A DNA stretch of 15,780 bases from Bacillota bacterium (GTDB lineage: Bacteria > Bacillota > Clostridia > UBA1381), in NCBI GenBank assembly GCA_021203665.1, contig JAJQAT010000102.1, positions 1 to 15,780 on the forward strand. Direction: 5' to 3'. Shown here one piece after another: positions 1 to 7,696 of the stretch (within the stretch, counting starts at the first letter, position 1; every line of letters begins with the position of its first letter). The notes under the pieces are model-generated. The model did no database searches, was not told the DNA's origin, and saw only the letters and a list, made by a program, of their open reading frames with translations. Both the position numbers and the translations under genes were made by a program.

Positions 1-3000
1 AGGTAAAAATATGGACGGAGGACGTCACAATACCCACGTACGAAATCGGAGAATACAGTAAAATTCCTATGTTTCTTGAAAAAAGAGTTTATCAGGGCAG
101 CTCCGGACGCGTCTATCCGCACCCCGTATGCGAAAGCGTTTCGAACGAAAAGACCGACAAAACCTATACCGCGGTATATCTCGAAAACGAGTATCTGCTC
201 GTTATGGTTCTGCCGGAAATAGGCGGCAAAATACAGCGTATACTCGATAAAACCAACAACTATGACGCTGTTTACTATAACGAGGTAATAAAACCGGCTC
301 TTGTGGGTCTGGCGGGTCCGTGGGTCAGCGGCGGAATCGAGTTTAACTGGCCTCAGCATCACAGACCGTCCACATTTGACAGCGTTGATTACACCACGCG
401 CCAAAACGCCGACGGCTCGGCTACGATACTCGTGAGCGAAATAGAAAGAATGCACCGCACAAAGGGCATGGCAATGTACACCCTTTACCCGGGCAAGGCT
501 TATCTTGAGGTTAAGGGGCAGATTTACAACCAAACCGACAGACCTCAGACATTTTTGTGGTGGGCAAATCCGGCTGTGGCGGTGAACGATTACACAAAAT
601 CGATATTCCCGCCGGATGTCCATGCCGTTATGGATCACGGCAAGCGCGATGTGTCGCGTTTTCCCATTTCCACAAGCACGTATTACAAGATGGACTACAG
701 CGAGGGCGTGGATATTTCGCGCTATAAAAATATTCCCGTGCCCACATCGTATATGGCTTATCACTCCGACTATGACTTTATCGGCAATTACGACTACGAT
801 AAGGACTCGGGACTTTTGCATATAGCCGACCACCACATATCGCCGGGAAAAAAGCAATGGACATGGGGCTGCGGCGACTTCGGAAAGGCTTGGGACAGAA
901 ACCTTACCGACGAAAACGGTCCGTATATAGAGCTTATGACCGGTATGTTCACCGATAATCAGCCGGATTTCACGTTCATCGCGCCGTATGAGGAAAAGAC
1001 CTTTAAGCAGTATTTTCTGCCCTACAAGAGCGTCGGCGCCGTTAAAAACGCCGCTCTTGACGCGGTTATAAACCTTGAGGTCGAGGACGGCAAGGCGTTC
1101 GTCAGCGTGTATTCGCCCGACGAAAAGGATGTAACGGTCACGCTCTCCGGAGCGATAGAAAAATACATATCGGAAAAGATTACAATTTCTCCGTCCGAGC
1201 CTTACACAACCGCTGTGATTCTGAAGGACGACGAGGAAACGGATCTTACGCTTTCGGTAAAGGACGAGGACGGAAATATATTATGCTCCTACACTCCCGC
1301 GCCGAAGCGTTTCGAGCCGACTCCGCCTCCGGCTCAAAAATGCGAAAAGCCGAGCGACATCGCATCTCTTGAGGAGCTGTATCTTACGGCTCTGCATCTC
1401 GAGCAATACCGCCACGCGACATACAAGCCCGAGGATTATTACCTTGAGGGCTTAAGGCGCGACAGCACCGATATAAGGCTCAACAACGCCTACGGAAGGT
1501 ACCTGTATAACAACGGCGAATTTGAAAAGGCGGAGGAGCATTTCAGGGCGGCAATAAAAAAATCAACATGGAAAAATCCGAATCCCTATGACTGCGAGCC
1601 GTATTACAATCTCGGTCTGACGCTGCGCAAGCAGGGCAGATTTGACGAGGCTTTCGACGCGTTTTACAAGTCAATATGGTCGGGAAATATGCAGGATAAG
1701 GGATTTTATCAGCTGTCGTGCATATCGGCGCTGAGAGGCGATTTCAAAGCCGCGCTTGAATTTATCGAGCAGTCTCTTTTAAAGGGCGCGCACAATCTTA
1801 AAGCGCGCAATCTTAAAACCACTCTTCTGCGTCTTTCTGGCAAGCTCATGGACGCGCGGGCATACGCGCTCGAAACCATGGAAATAGACCCGCTTAACTA
1901 CGGCTGCCGCTACGAGCTTTACAGAATAACCGATGATTTCGCGATTTTAAACGAGCTTACCGTTATTATGAGAAACAATGTGGACAGCTATATCGAGCTT
2001 TCGCTTGACTATAACGAATTCGGACTTTATGACGAGGCGGCAAAGGTTCTGGCGCTTATCTCGCAGGCTAACCGCCCTATGCTCCATTATTATATGGCGT
2101 ATTACTCAAAGAGTGATGTGGAGCTTGAAATTGCCTCAAAATGCAATTACGATTATTGCTTCCCCGTGCGTCTTAACGATATTCTTGTGCTTAACTATGC
2201 CGTCGAGAATAACGATAAAGACCCCGTGGCGCCTTATCTTTTGGGCAATCTGCTTTACGATAAGGGACAATGGGAAAGGGCGTTTGAGTGCTGGAAGCTG
2301 TCAAATAAGATTGACTCGTCAAATCCGATAGTACACCGAAATCTGTCGCTTGTATACTTCAACAAGCTCTCCGACACCGAAAGCTCGGTCGCGGAAATGG
2401 AAAGAGCTTTCAGGCTCTCACCCGACAACGCGCGTATATTATATGAGCTTGACCGGCTTTACAAGCAGACAAATTATCCGGTAAAAAAGAGGCTTAAGCT
2501 TATGTCGGACAATATGGAGCTTGTCTCGGCGCGTGATGATTTGTACACGGAATATGTAACGCTTTTAAACTGCGAGGGATATTTTGACAAGGCGTACAAG
2601 GCGATAAGCGTCCGCAAATTCCACCCGTGGGAGGGCGGCGAGGGCAAAATCACCGCTCAATACAAAAAATCTCTTATGGGTCTTGCCTACGAGCGCATCG
2701 AAAACGGCGATTACGAAACCGCCGAGGACTATTTACAGCGCGCTCTCGTATATCCCGAAAATCTCGGCGAGGGCAAGCTCTGCGGCGCGCTTGACAACGA
2801 TGTGTATTACCTGCTCGGATTGGCTTATGAAAAAATCGACCTCATAAAGGCTAACGAATATTACGCGCTCGCCATGCGCGGCGGCGGCGATTTAAACTCA
2901 GCCGTGTACTACAACGACCAACCGCCGGAAATGCTCTTCTATTACGCGCTGGCGGAAAAAGCCGCCGGCAATGCCAAAGCCGCGAAGGGCAAATTCAACC

Positions 3001-3257
3001 GTCTCGTTTATCACGGTCTTGAGCATATGAACGACCATATAGAAATTGATTATTTCGCCGTTTCACTGCCCGATTTTCTTATTTTCGATACCGACCTTGA
3101 CAGGAAGAACCGCGTAAACTGCTCATTCCTTACGGCGCTCGGATATATAGGTCTTGGGGACACTAAATCCGCCGCGGAATATATCGAATCGGGACTTGCG
3201 GACGACGCGTCGCATCAGGGACTTATAGAATTGTCAAAATTCATTGAAAGGAATTAA
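1..3257 (+). CDS. DUF5107 domain protein with C-terminal TPR repeats (5' end outside window)
   Basis: Large cytoplasmic-looking protein with no signal peptide in the visible part. The N-terminal third matches what I know of the DUF5107 family: the segment around the first visible Met (MFLEKRVYQGSSGRVYPHP), then SGGIEFNWPQHHRP, FLWWANPAV and VPTSYMAYHSDYDF. The fold of this family is thought to be related to sugar mutarotase-like beta-sandwiches, which is family knowledge and not visible here. From about residue 480 to 960 there are repeated TPR-like helix pairs, for example NNGEFEKAEEHFRAAI, KQGRFDEAFDAFYKSI and DKGQWERAFECWKLS. The frame is open from base 3 up to the ATG at 69 and encodes family-typical sequence (KIWTEDVTIPTYEIGEYSKI), and no Shine-Dalgarno sits properly before 69. 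The real start therefore lies just left of the window. The gene is followed after 4 nt by a GH2 enzyme, so a role in sensing or processing a glycan is likely. The reaction, if any, is unknown. Confidence 0.9.
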   Translation, partial: VKIWTEDVTIPTYEIGEYSKIPMFLEKRVYQGSSGRVYPHPVCESVSNEKTDKTYTAVYLENEYLLVMVLPEIGGKIQRILDKTNNYDAVYYNEVIKPALVGLAGPWVSGGIEFNWPQHHRPSTFDSVDYTTRQNADGSATILVSEIERMHRTKGMAMYTLYPGKAYLEVKGQIYNQTDRPQTFLWWANPAVAVNDYTKSIFPPDVHAVMDHGKRDVSRFPISTSTYYKMDYSEGVDISRYKNIPVPTSYMAYHSDYDFIGNYDYDKDSGLLHIADHHISPGKKQWTWGCGDFGKAWDRNLTDENGPYIELMTGMFTDNQPDFTFIAPYEEKTFKQYFLPYKSVGAVKNAALDAVINLEVEDGKAFVSVYSPDEKDVTVTLSGAIEKYISEKITISPSEPYTTAVILKDDEETDLTLSVKDEDGNILCSYTPAPKRFEPTPPPAQKCEKPSDIASLEELYLTALHLEQYRHATYKPEDYYLEGLRRDSTDIRLNNAYGRYLYNNGEFEKAEEHFRAAIKKSTWKNPNPYDCEPYYNLGLTLRKQGRFDEAFDAFYKSIWSGNMQDKGFYQLSCISALRGDFKAALEFIEQSLLKGAHNLKARNLKTTLLRLSGKLMDARAYALETMEIDPLNYGCRYELYRITDDFAILNELTVIMRNNVDSYIELSLDYNEFGLYDEAAKVLALISQANRPMLHYYMAYYSKSDVELEIASKCNYDYCFPVRLNDILVLNYAVENNDKDPVAPYLLGNLLYDKGQWERAFECWKLSNKIDSSNPIVHRNLSLVYFNKLSDTESSVAEMERAFRLSPDNARILYELDRLYKQTNYPVKKRLKLMSDNMELVSARDDLYTEYVTLLNCEGYFDKAYKAISVRKFHPWEGGEGKITAQYKKSLMGLAYERIENGDYETAEDYLQRALVYPENLGEGKLCGALDNDVYYLLGLAYEKIDLIKANEYYALAMRGGGDLNSAVYYNDQPPEMLFYYALAEKAAGNAKAAKGKFNRLVYHGLEHMNDHIEIDYFAVSLPDFLIFDTDLDRKNRVNCSFLTALGYIGLGDTKSAAEYIESGLADDASHQGLIELSKFIERN
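3247..3252 (+). promoter_or_regulatory. Ribosome binding site that decides the GH2 start
   Basis: AAAGGA lies inside the last codons of the DUF5107 gene and 9 nt before ATG 3262. It overlaps the alternative TTG start at 3244 and so cannot serve it. This supports initiation at 3262 and translational coupling of the two genes. Confidence 0.6.
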
Positions 3258-3261
3258 GCGA

Positions 3262-5892
3262 ATGTATTCAATAGATTTATCGGGAAAATGGAGATACGAA
3301 ACCGATGAGGATGACGTGGGAATAAACGAAAAATTCTACTCGCGCCGCCTCAGGCACGAAAACTTTACCCTGCCCGGCGACGCCTGCCTTAACAAAGTCG
3401 GCAAAAAATTTACCCCTTTTAAGGAAATGACAAGGGACGCGGTGCGCTCGCTGCGTCCCGCGTTCGAATACATAGGCGCGCTGTGGCTGCAAAGAGATTT
3501 CACTCTGCCGAAGGAAGCGGAGGACAAGCATATCACACTGTTTTTGGAGAGAGTTAATATCGCGTCGGATTTGTGGATTGACGGAATTAAAATCGACAGG
3601 CAAATAATCGAAATATCCGCTCCGCACATATATAATCTTACCGGTAAAATCAAGGGCGGCTCTCACACGCTCACTCTGCGCGTTGACAACAGAAATCTTC
3701 TGAATATAGACAATATGGCAAGCGGATATTCCACGGACACTCAGTCAATATGGAACGGCGTTATAGGCAAAATCGAGCTTAGGTGCGAGGAAATATTCCA
3801 TATGTCAAATATACAGGTATTCCCCAATGAAAAATCGATAGACATAAAGCTGACCGCCCACAGCGACTGCCAAGCTCCCAACGACAGGCGCGAGGTTTGC
3901 TTTGAGATATACGCCCTGCCGCCCGACGGCACCGCGCTTAAAGTAAAAAAATACAGGTCCGTTCTCTACAATAAAAAACAGATTATTCATCTTGAATACC
4001 CGATAAAAAAGCCGGAATACTGGAGCGAGTTCAATCCCGCGCTGTACACGCTTTATCTTAAAATGACATTCGGCAAAGCAACCGACGAAAAAAGCGTGCG
4101 GTTCGGTATGCGCACCATACGCGCGGAGGGAAGCGAGTTTGTTTTAAACGGCAATAAAATCGCTTTGAGAGGCACGCTTGACTGCGGAATTTATCCCATC
4201 ACCGGCTACCCGCCCACCGACCTTGATTCGTGGCTTAAAACCCTTAAAACCGTCAAGGAATACGGACTTAACCATGTGCGTTTTCACGCGTGGTGTCCGC
4301 CCGACGCGGCTTTTACGGCGGCGGATATGCTCGGCATATACGTGCTCGCGGAAATGCCGTTTTGGCTTAACACGGACGTGTGCGCCCTCTCCGCGGGCGA
4401 TGATCCCGTACATGAAATTTATTACCGCAAAGAGGCTGTGAATATCTCCGAGCATTTCGGAAATCACCCGTCCTTTATAATGTTCTCCAACGGAAACGAG
4501 CTTCTCGGCGATTTTGAAATGCTTGAAAACCTCACAACGCAAATCAAAGCGCTCGACAACAGACGGCTCTACACCCTTACCTCCAATTTTGACCGTCCCT
4601 TAACTCCGGCGGACGATTATTTCTGCGCGGCAGCGGCGGCGGGTCACCGAGTAAGGGTTCAGGTTTTCCATGACGTTGTATCGGAGCATACAAGGCTTTC
4701 CTATGACGGCGCGGTAAAGAATACCGACGCGCCCGTTGTTTCGTTCGAGGTCGGACAATACTGCGTTTATCCCGATGTTGACAGCGTTTCCGATTATACG
4801 GGAAATCTTCTGCCCGCCAATTTTGAAGTGATAAAAAGGGATATGATAAAGCGCAATGTATATCATATGCTTAACGATTATGTAAAGGCGTCGGGAAGCT
4901 TTGCGGCTTTGATGTACAAGGAGGATATAGAGGCGTCGCTCAGAACGCGCCGTATGGGCGGATTCGAGCTTTTGGGTCTTACGGATTACACGGGGCAATG
5001 CACCGCCACAGTGGGACTGCTTGATGTTTTTTGGAACACGAAAAATATTATCGCGCCCGAAAAATTTCGGCAATTTTGTTCAAGCGTTGTTCCCCTTTTA
5101 AAGGCAAACAGGCTCTTTTTGAACACGGAAAAATTCAAGGCAGAATTTGACTTATACGATTACGGCGCGGAAAAAATACCGCGTCCGATGTTCACGCTTT
5201 CGCTCTACGACGGCGAAAATAAAATATATGAGATTGAAACACGCAAAAAAAGCGTATCGTTTCCGCTTGATTTTATCGAAAAGCCGGCTATGCTTACCGC
5301 CGTTCTTTCCGTATGCGGGCATCAAAACTCATGGAATATATTTGTGTATACAAGGGAGGATACCGCTTGCTCCGTTCCCGTTTTGGACGGAACGGGCGGC
5401 AAGCTTGACAATATAATCAAAAACGGCGGCAGGGCGGTAGTGATGATGACGGATAAAAATCTCGTCCACCCAATAGAGGGACTTTTTAAGCCGGTTTTCT
5501 GGTCGCCGGCGTACTTCCCGTCGGAGCGCGCCTGCGGACTTATATGCGATGAAAATCATCATATATTTGACCTGTTCCCGACAGGCTCGTATGCCGATTT
5601 CCAATGGAAACACCCGATTGACAATTCGGTAAGTCCGGATGTTTCGGCTTTGCCGGACGGCTTTGAATTTATCATCGAGCCGGTGCCGAATTTCTTTGAT
5701 AACACAAGGCGGTCGCCGCTGTTTGAGGCTAAAATCGGAAACGCCGATATATTGTTCTGCGGATTCGATTTGAACGTAAAGCACAGTGCCGTCCGTGCGC
5801 TTAGGAACAGTATTCTCGCCTATGTCAATTCGGATAGGTTTTCGCCAAAGCAGGAATTGCCGGTCGAAACGGTTAAGGGACTGTTTAAATAA
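3262..5892 (+). CDS. Glycoside hydrolase family 2 protein (beta-galactosidase/beta-glucuronidase-like)
   Basis: 876-aa GH2-type enzyme that should cleave a beta-linked sugar from an oligosaccharide by a retaining mechanism. Layout: an N-terminal sugar-binding jelly roll (about residues 1-165, beginning YSIDLSGKWRY), an Ig-like sandwich (about 170-285), a TIM barrel (about 290-560), and roughly 300 further residues of accessory domains. The barrel shows NHVRFHAWCPP at 337-347, the acid/base Glu413 in FSNGNE, and the likely nucleophile Glu496 in SFEVGQY. The two glutamates are 83 residues apart, a normal GH2 distance. There is no signal peptide, so it probably acts in the cytoplasm on imported oligosaccharides. 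An upstream in-frame TTG at 3244 would overlap the previous gene, but AAAGGA at 3247-3252 sits 9 nt before the ATG at 3262, which is the better start. It forms an operon with the DUF5107 gene. The substrate cannot be read from the sequence. Confidence 0.92.
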   Translation: MYSIDLSGKWRYETDEDDVGINEKFYSRRLRHENFTLPGDACLNKVGKKFTPFKEMTRDAVRSLRPAFEYIGALWLQRDFTLPKEAEDKHITLFLERVNIASDLWIDGIKIDRQIIEISAPHIYNLTGKIKGGSHTLTLRVDNRNLLNIDNMASGYSTDTQSIWNGVIGKIELRCEEIFHMSNIQVFPNEKSIDIKLTAHSDCQAPNDRREVCFEIYALPPDGTALKVKKYRSVLYNKKQIIHLEYPIKKPEYWSEFNPALYTLYLKMTFGKATDEKSVRFGMRTIRAEGSEFVLNGNKIALRGTLDCGIYPITGYPPTDLDSWLKTLKTVKEYGLNHVRFHAWCPPDAAFTAADMLGIYVLAEMPFWLNTDVCALSAGDDPVHEIYYRKEAVNISEHFGNHPSFIMFSNGNELLGDFEMLENLTTQIKALDNRRLYTLTSNFDRPLTPADDYFCAAAAAGHRVRVQVFHDVVSEHTRLSYDGAVKNTDAPVVSFEVGQYCVYPDVDSVSDYTGNLLPANFEVIKRDMIKRNVYHMLNDYVKASGSFAALMYKEDIEASLRTRRMGGFELLGLTDYTGQCTATVGLLDVFWNTKNIIAPEKFRQFCSSVVPLLKANRLFLNTEKFKAEFDLYDYGAEKIPRPMFTLSLYDGENKIYEIETRKKSVSFPLDFIEKPAMLTAVLSVCGHQNSWNIFVYTREDTACSVPVLDGTGGKLDNIIKNGGRAVVMMTDKNLVHPIEGLFKPVFWSPAYFPSERACGLICDENHHIFDLFPTGSYADFQWKHPIDNSVSPDVSALPDGFEFIIEPVPNFFDNTRRSPLFEAKIGNADILFCGFDLNVKHSAVRALRNSILAYVNSDRFSPKQELPVETVKGLFK

Positions 5893-5895
5893 CGC

Positions 5896-5934
5896 AAAAA
5901 AAATGAGTGTCACATTTGTGAACACTCATTTTTT
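5896..5934. terminator. Bidirectional rho-independent terminator between convergent operons
   Basis: The arms ATGAGTGT (5903-5910) and ACACTCAT (5922-5929) are perfect complements. They are extended by an A-run on the left (5896-5902) and a T-run on the right (5930-5934), with a short inner CACA/TGTG pairing in the loop. It starts 4 nt after the GH2 stop and reads as a terminator on both strands. The next gene on the minus strand ends at 6066, about 130 nt away, and no better terminator lies between. Confidence 0.85.
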
Positions 5935-5964
5935 CAATTTACCCTTTATCCTAAAATTTCCTAC
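5896..5964 (-). ncRNA. Possible short RNA of about 70 nt
   Basis: This is the predicted product of the promoter-like sequence at 5971-5999, ending at the T-run of the bidirectional terminator on the minus strand. Its 3' half is the terminator hairpin and its 5' half is unstructured and purine-rich (AGGATAAAGGG). It ends just short of the GH2 stop, so it would not be antisense to the coding region unless it reads through. It matches no RNA family I recognise. The whole call is an inference from promoter and terminator spacing. Confidence 0.22.
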
Positions 5965-5970
5965 ATTCAC

Positions 5971-5999
5971 ATTATACAACAATTATTTTTATAAATCAA
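5971..5999 (-). promoter_or_regulatory. Candidate sigma-A promoter facing the bidirectional terminator
   Basis: On the minus strand a TTGATT -35 box (5999-5994), a 17-nt spacer and a perfect TATAAT -10 box (5976-5971) are visible. Transcription would begin near 5964 and run into the terminator hairpin, with no obvious gene in between. The surroundings are AT-rich, so a chance match is possible. Confidence 0.4.
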
Positions 6000-6065
6000 C
6001 AATATTTCATCGTGTAAATAAATTGTAAGCATTTAAAAGTCGTTTTGTAATCGATACGAAACATA

Positions 6066-6452
6066 TCACGCCGATATTTTCCAAAGTCCGTGTAAATTAC
6101 AATACGAATATATCGTAACAGGCATATTTTCGGGGACCTCGAAAATGGCTATCGGGTCGTCGCCGCTTTTCAGCGTCACCCTCTGCTCTGAATACTTGCT
6201 CTTTACCTCCACCCATAGAATACTGTGTTCCCTGCTCATCGGATGCAGAACGCGTCCCACGCACACCGTGAGGTTGCTTCCCTCGCGCTTTACGACGGGC
6301 ATATGCTTTTCCTCGAGAGCTATAAGCTCGTTTGCCCTGAGCAGCTCCATAGGCTTGCCGCAGCAGATGAGGTCGTCGCAGCATTGGTTGGTGACTGCCT
6401 CCAATATAATATCACACTCGGTGCATTTATAAAATTTCGGTTCGTATACCAC
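6066..6452 (-). CDS. dfx: Desulfoferrodoxin / class II superoxide reductase
   Basis: 128-aa non-haem iron superoxide reductase, which reduces superoxide to hydrogen peroxide in the cytoplasm of anaerobes without releasing oxygen. The N-terminal desulforedoxin-like centre I has Cys10, Cys13, Cys30 and Cys31 for Fe(Cys)4. The catalytic centre II has His50 in EEKHMP, His70 and His76 in HPMSREH, and Cys118 and His121 in CNLHG. The active-site Glu48-Lys49 pair is kept, so the protein should be active. Two extra cysteines at 24-25 lie between the centre I ligand pairs. The start is GTG directly after the TGA of rubrerythrin, with GGAGG 10 nt upstream embedded in the last rubrerythrin codons, which indicates translational coupling. 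The product peroxide is a substrate for the neighbouring rubrerythrin, so the pair forms a superoxide-to-water route. Confidence 0.97.
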   Translation of the reverse strand: MVYEPKFYKCTECDIILEAVTNQCCDDLICCGKPMELLRANELIALEEKHMPVVKREGSNLTVCVGRVLHPMSREHSILWVEVKSKYSEQRVTLKSGDDPIAIFEVPENMPVTIYSYCNLHGLWKISA

Positions 6453-7049
6453 TCAAAACCTACCTCCGTAAGGCACAAGCTCCGTTCGTATGAAATATCC
6501 TTGGTTATGCCTGCATACCGGACATATCTGCGGCGCGCTTGTGCCGGTGTACACATATCCGCAGTTCAGGCACATAAATCCCGTTTCCGTTTTGGAAACA
6601 AACAGCTCGTTGTTCTCTATCAGATTAAGAAAATACGCGAATCTTTCGCTGTGTATTTTTTCCACCTTGGCTATCTCGTCAAAGGAATACGCGACAGATA
6701 CAAAGCCCTCGGAGCGTGCCGTTTCGCCGAAGGATTTATACACAATATCGTGCTCCTTTCTCTCGTTGTCGCGGGCGTTCCTCAATATTTCCTTTATATC
6801 CGAATAGGTTTCGACGGGATATGCCGCGTCTATATTTATTTCCTCGTTCGCGAAATCCTTTAAGCTGTCAAAAAACACCTTCGCGTGTTCCTTTTCCTGC
6901 TCGGCTGTAAATTTGAATACCGCCTCCACAACATATAAATTCTTTTCCCTCGCCGCGGACGCCGCAAAGGTGTAGCGGTTGCGCGCCTGACTCTCTCCCG
7001 CGAACGCGCGCATAAGATTTTTATGTGTTTCACTGTTTCTGAAATCCAT
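6453..7049 (-). CDS. rbr: Rubrerythrin
   Basis: 198-aa diiron peroxidase that reduces hydrogen peroxide using electrons from a rubredoxin-type site. The ferritin-like four-helix domain has Glu19 (AGESQARNRY), Glu52 and His55 (EQEKEH), Glu96 and Glu99 (NERKEH), and Glu130 and His133 (EKIH). The C-terminal rubredoxin domain has Cys160, Cys163, Cys176 and Cys179. All ligands expected for the family are present and the length is typical. Two ATGs are available, at 7055 and 7049. The ribosome binding site AAAGGAAG (7063-7056) is only 2 nt from the first but 8 nt from the second, so MDFRNSETH is the likely N-terminus. It is followed without a gap by superoxide reductase. The upstream inverted repeat at 7073-7107 may control both. 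Confidence 0.97.
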   Translation of the reverse strand: MDFRNSETHKNLMRAFAGESQARNRYTFAASAAREKNLYVVEAVFKFTAEQEKEHAKVFFDSLKDFANEEINIDAAYPVETYSDIKEILRNARDNERKEHDIVYKSFGETARSEGFVSVAYSFDEIAKVEKIHSERFAYFLNLIENNELFVSKTETGFMCLNCGYVYTGTSAPQICPVCRHNQGYFIRTELVPYGGRF

Positions 7050-7072
7050 AATCATCTTCCTTTCTTTTTTTC

Positions 7073-7107
7073 TTTAGTATTTACATTTGCTGCAAATATA
7101 TACTAAA
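7073..7107. repeat. Inverted repeat upstream of rubrerythrin (possible operator or RNA hairpin)
   Basis: The outer arms TTTAGTAT (7073-7080) and ATACTAAA (7100-7107) are perfect 8-bp complements. Inside them is a perfect 13-bp palindrome, ATTTGC-T-GCAAAT (7085-7097). The gaps between outer and inner arms are unequal (4 and 2 nt). It sits 24 nt before the rubrerythrin start and overlaps the stop codon of the preceding small gene. No T-run follows on either strand in the terminator position, so an operator for a redox regulator, or a processing or stability hairpin, is more likely than a terminator. It does not match the classic PerR or Fur box that I know. Confidence 0.5.
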
Positions 7108-7351
7108 ACCACTCCGAAAGGAATATAAACGCCAGCGCGAGCAAAAGCAGCTTATCATCGCAGTCATCCATAATCAAAGCAAAGGCGACTATCAGAAGTA
7201 TCAAATCATCCGTTTCCAAATTCAAGGGCAAGCCGCCGTCCTTATGCTCCTCCTCTTTTTCCTTTGGAGGCGGCGGCAAAGGCTCATGTTTTTCCTCGCT
7301 CTTCCTGCGGACGGGCATCGGCATATCGTTATAGCTGTAGGTCCTATACAT
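7103..7351 (-). CDS. Small two-segment hydrophobic protein, function unknown
   Basis: 82-aa protein. The N-terminal half is charged and proline-rich, with PLPPPPKEKEEE around residues 24-35. The C-terminal half holds two short hydrophobic stretches, each preceded by acidic residues: DDLILLIVAFALIM (about 48-61) and DDKLLLLALAFIFLSEWF (about 65-82). It could be a small membrane protein or a hydrophobic coat-type protein. Short proteins of this shape occur in spore-forming Clostridia, but I cannot name a family with confidence. The start ATG is preceded by a strong GGAGGTG at a good distance, which supports real translation. It is the third of three small genes in a row and lies 53 nt before the rubrerythrin start. 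Confidence 0.75.
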   Translation of the reverse strand: MYRTYSYNDMPMPVRRKSEEKHEPLPPPPKEKEEEHKDGGLPLNLETDDLILLIVAFALIMDDCDDKLLLLALAFIFLSEWF

Positions 7352-7373
7352 TTCACCACCTCCATAGAGAACA

Positions 7374-7679
7374 CTATTTTCTTAACATTTTGGTTATATT
7401 GGTAAGTCCGAGCAGTCTTACCGCGGAATCTATCGATTTCTGTCTGCCGCCGCGCATATACGGCTTTAAGGACAGCAATAAATTACTCCTCGGGTCGTTT
7501 CTGTTGGTTGTCATGTTTTCCATTATCTGTTTAATCTGCATAAACTGATCGAGATTATCCGCGTTCAGCGCGGGCGCCGAGCCGCCGTCCGACTGCGACA
7601 GTGAGCTCATGACGTTTTTTATTTTGTCCTCGGCTCCGTCGCCGAAAATATTTTTAAGCGTATCCATTGCGTCAGCCAT
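7374..7679 (-). CDS. Small conserved-looking helical protein, function unknown
   Basis: 101-aa soluble protein with no membrane segment. The N-terminus (MADAMDTLKNIFGDGAEDKI) looks helical. A short Ser/Gly/Asp-rich linker follows (about 28-40), and then a basic block, DPRSNLLLSLKPYMRGGRQ (about 62-80), with a C-terminal helix ending in KMLRK. The pattern NLLLxLKPYMRxGRQxxxD resembles short uncharacterised proteins of Clostridia as I remember them; I know no assigned function. GAGGTG stands a normal distance before its ATG. It begins 17 nt after the stop of the 74-aa gene and is followed after 22 nt by the 82-aa gene, so the three are probably cotranscribed. Confidence 0.75.
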   Translation of the reverse strand: MADAMDTLKNIFGDGAEDKIKNVMSSLSQSDGGSAPALNADNLDQFMQIKQIMENMTTNRNDPRSNLLLSLKPYMRGGRQKSIDSAVRLLGLTNITKMLRK

Positions 7680-7696
7680 TTTTCAGCACCTCTTAA

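Noticed and set aside
3244..3261. In-frame TTG at 3244 as the start of the GH2 gene
   Set aside because: It overlaps its own would-be ribosome binding site. AAAGGA is correctly spaced for the ATG at 3262.
5329..5925. 198-codon open frame on the - strand opposite the 3' part of the GH2 gene
   Set aside because: It is a shadow of the GH2 reading frame with no family-like sequence, and it begins inside or beyond the terminator.
5896..5930. A 14-codon ATG frame inside the minus-strand terminator hairpin, preceded by AAAGGG
   Set aside because: Its codons are simply the hairpin sequence. A short peptide here is most likely chance.
5935..6065. Possible gene or riboswitch in the gap between the convergent operons
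   Set aside because: The stretch is AT-rich with no open frame of useful size and no conserved RNA structure that I can recognise. Only the promoter-like element is reported.
6225..6863. 212-codon open frame on the + strand across rubrerythrin and superoxide reductase
   Set aside because: It is antisense to two genes with complete sets of metal ligands, has no ribosome binding site, and its translation is rich in Tyr, Arg and His with no recognisable domain.
7073..7107. The inverted repeat before rubrerythrin as a rho-independent terminator
   Set aside because: The stem is AT-rich and broken by unequal internal gaps, and no T-run follows on the minus strand.
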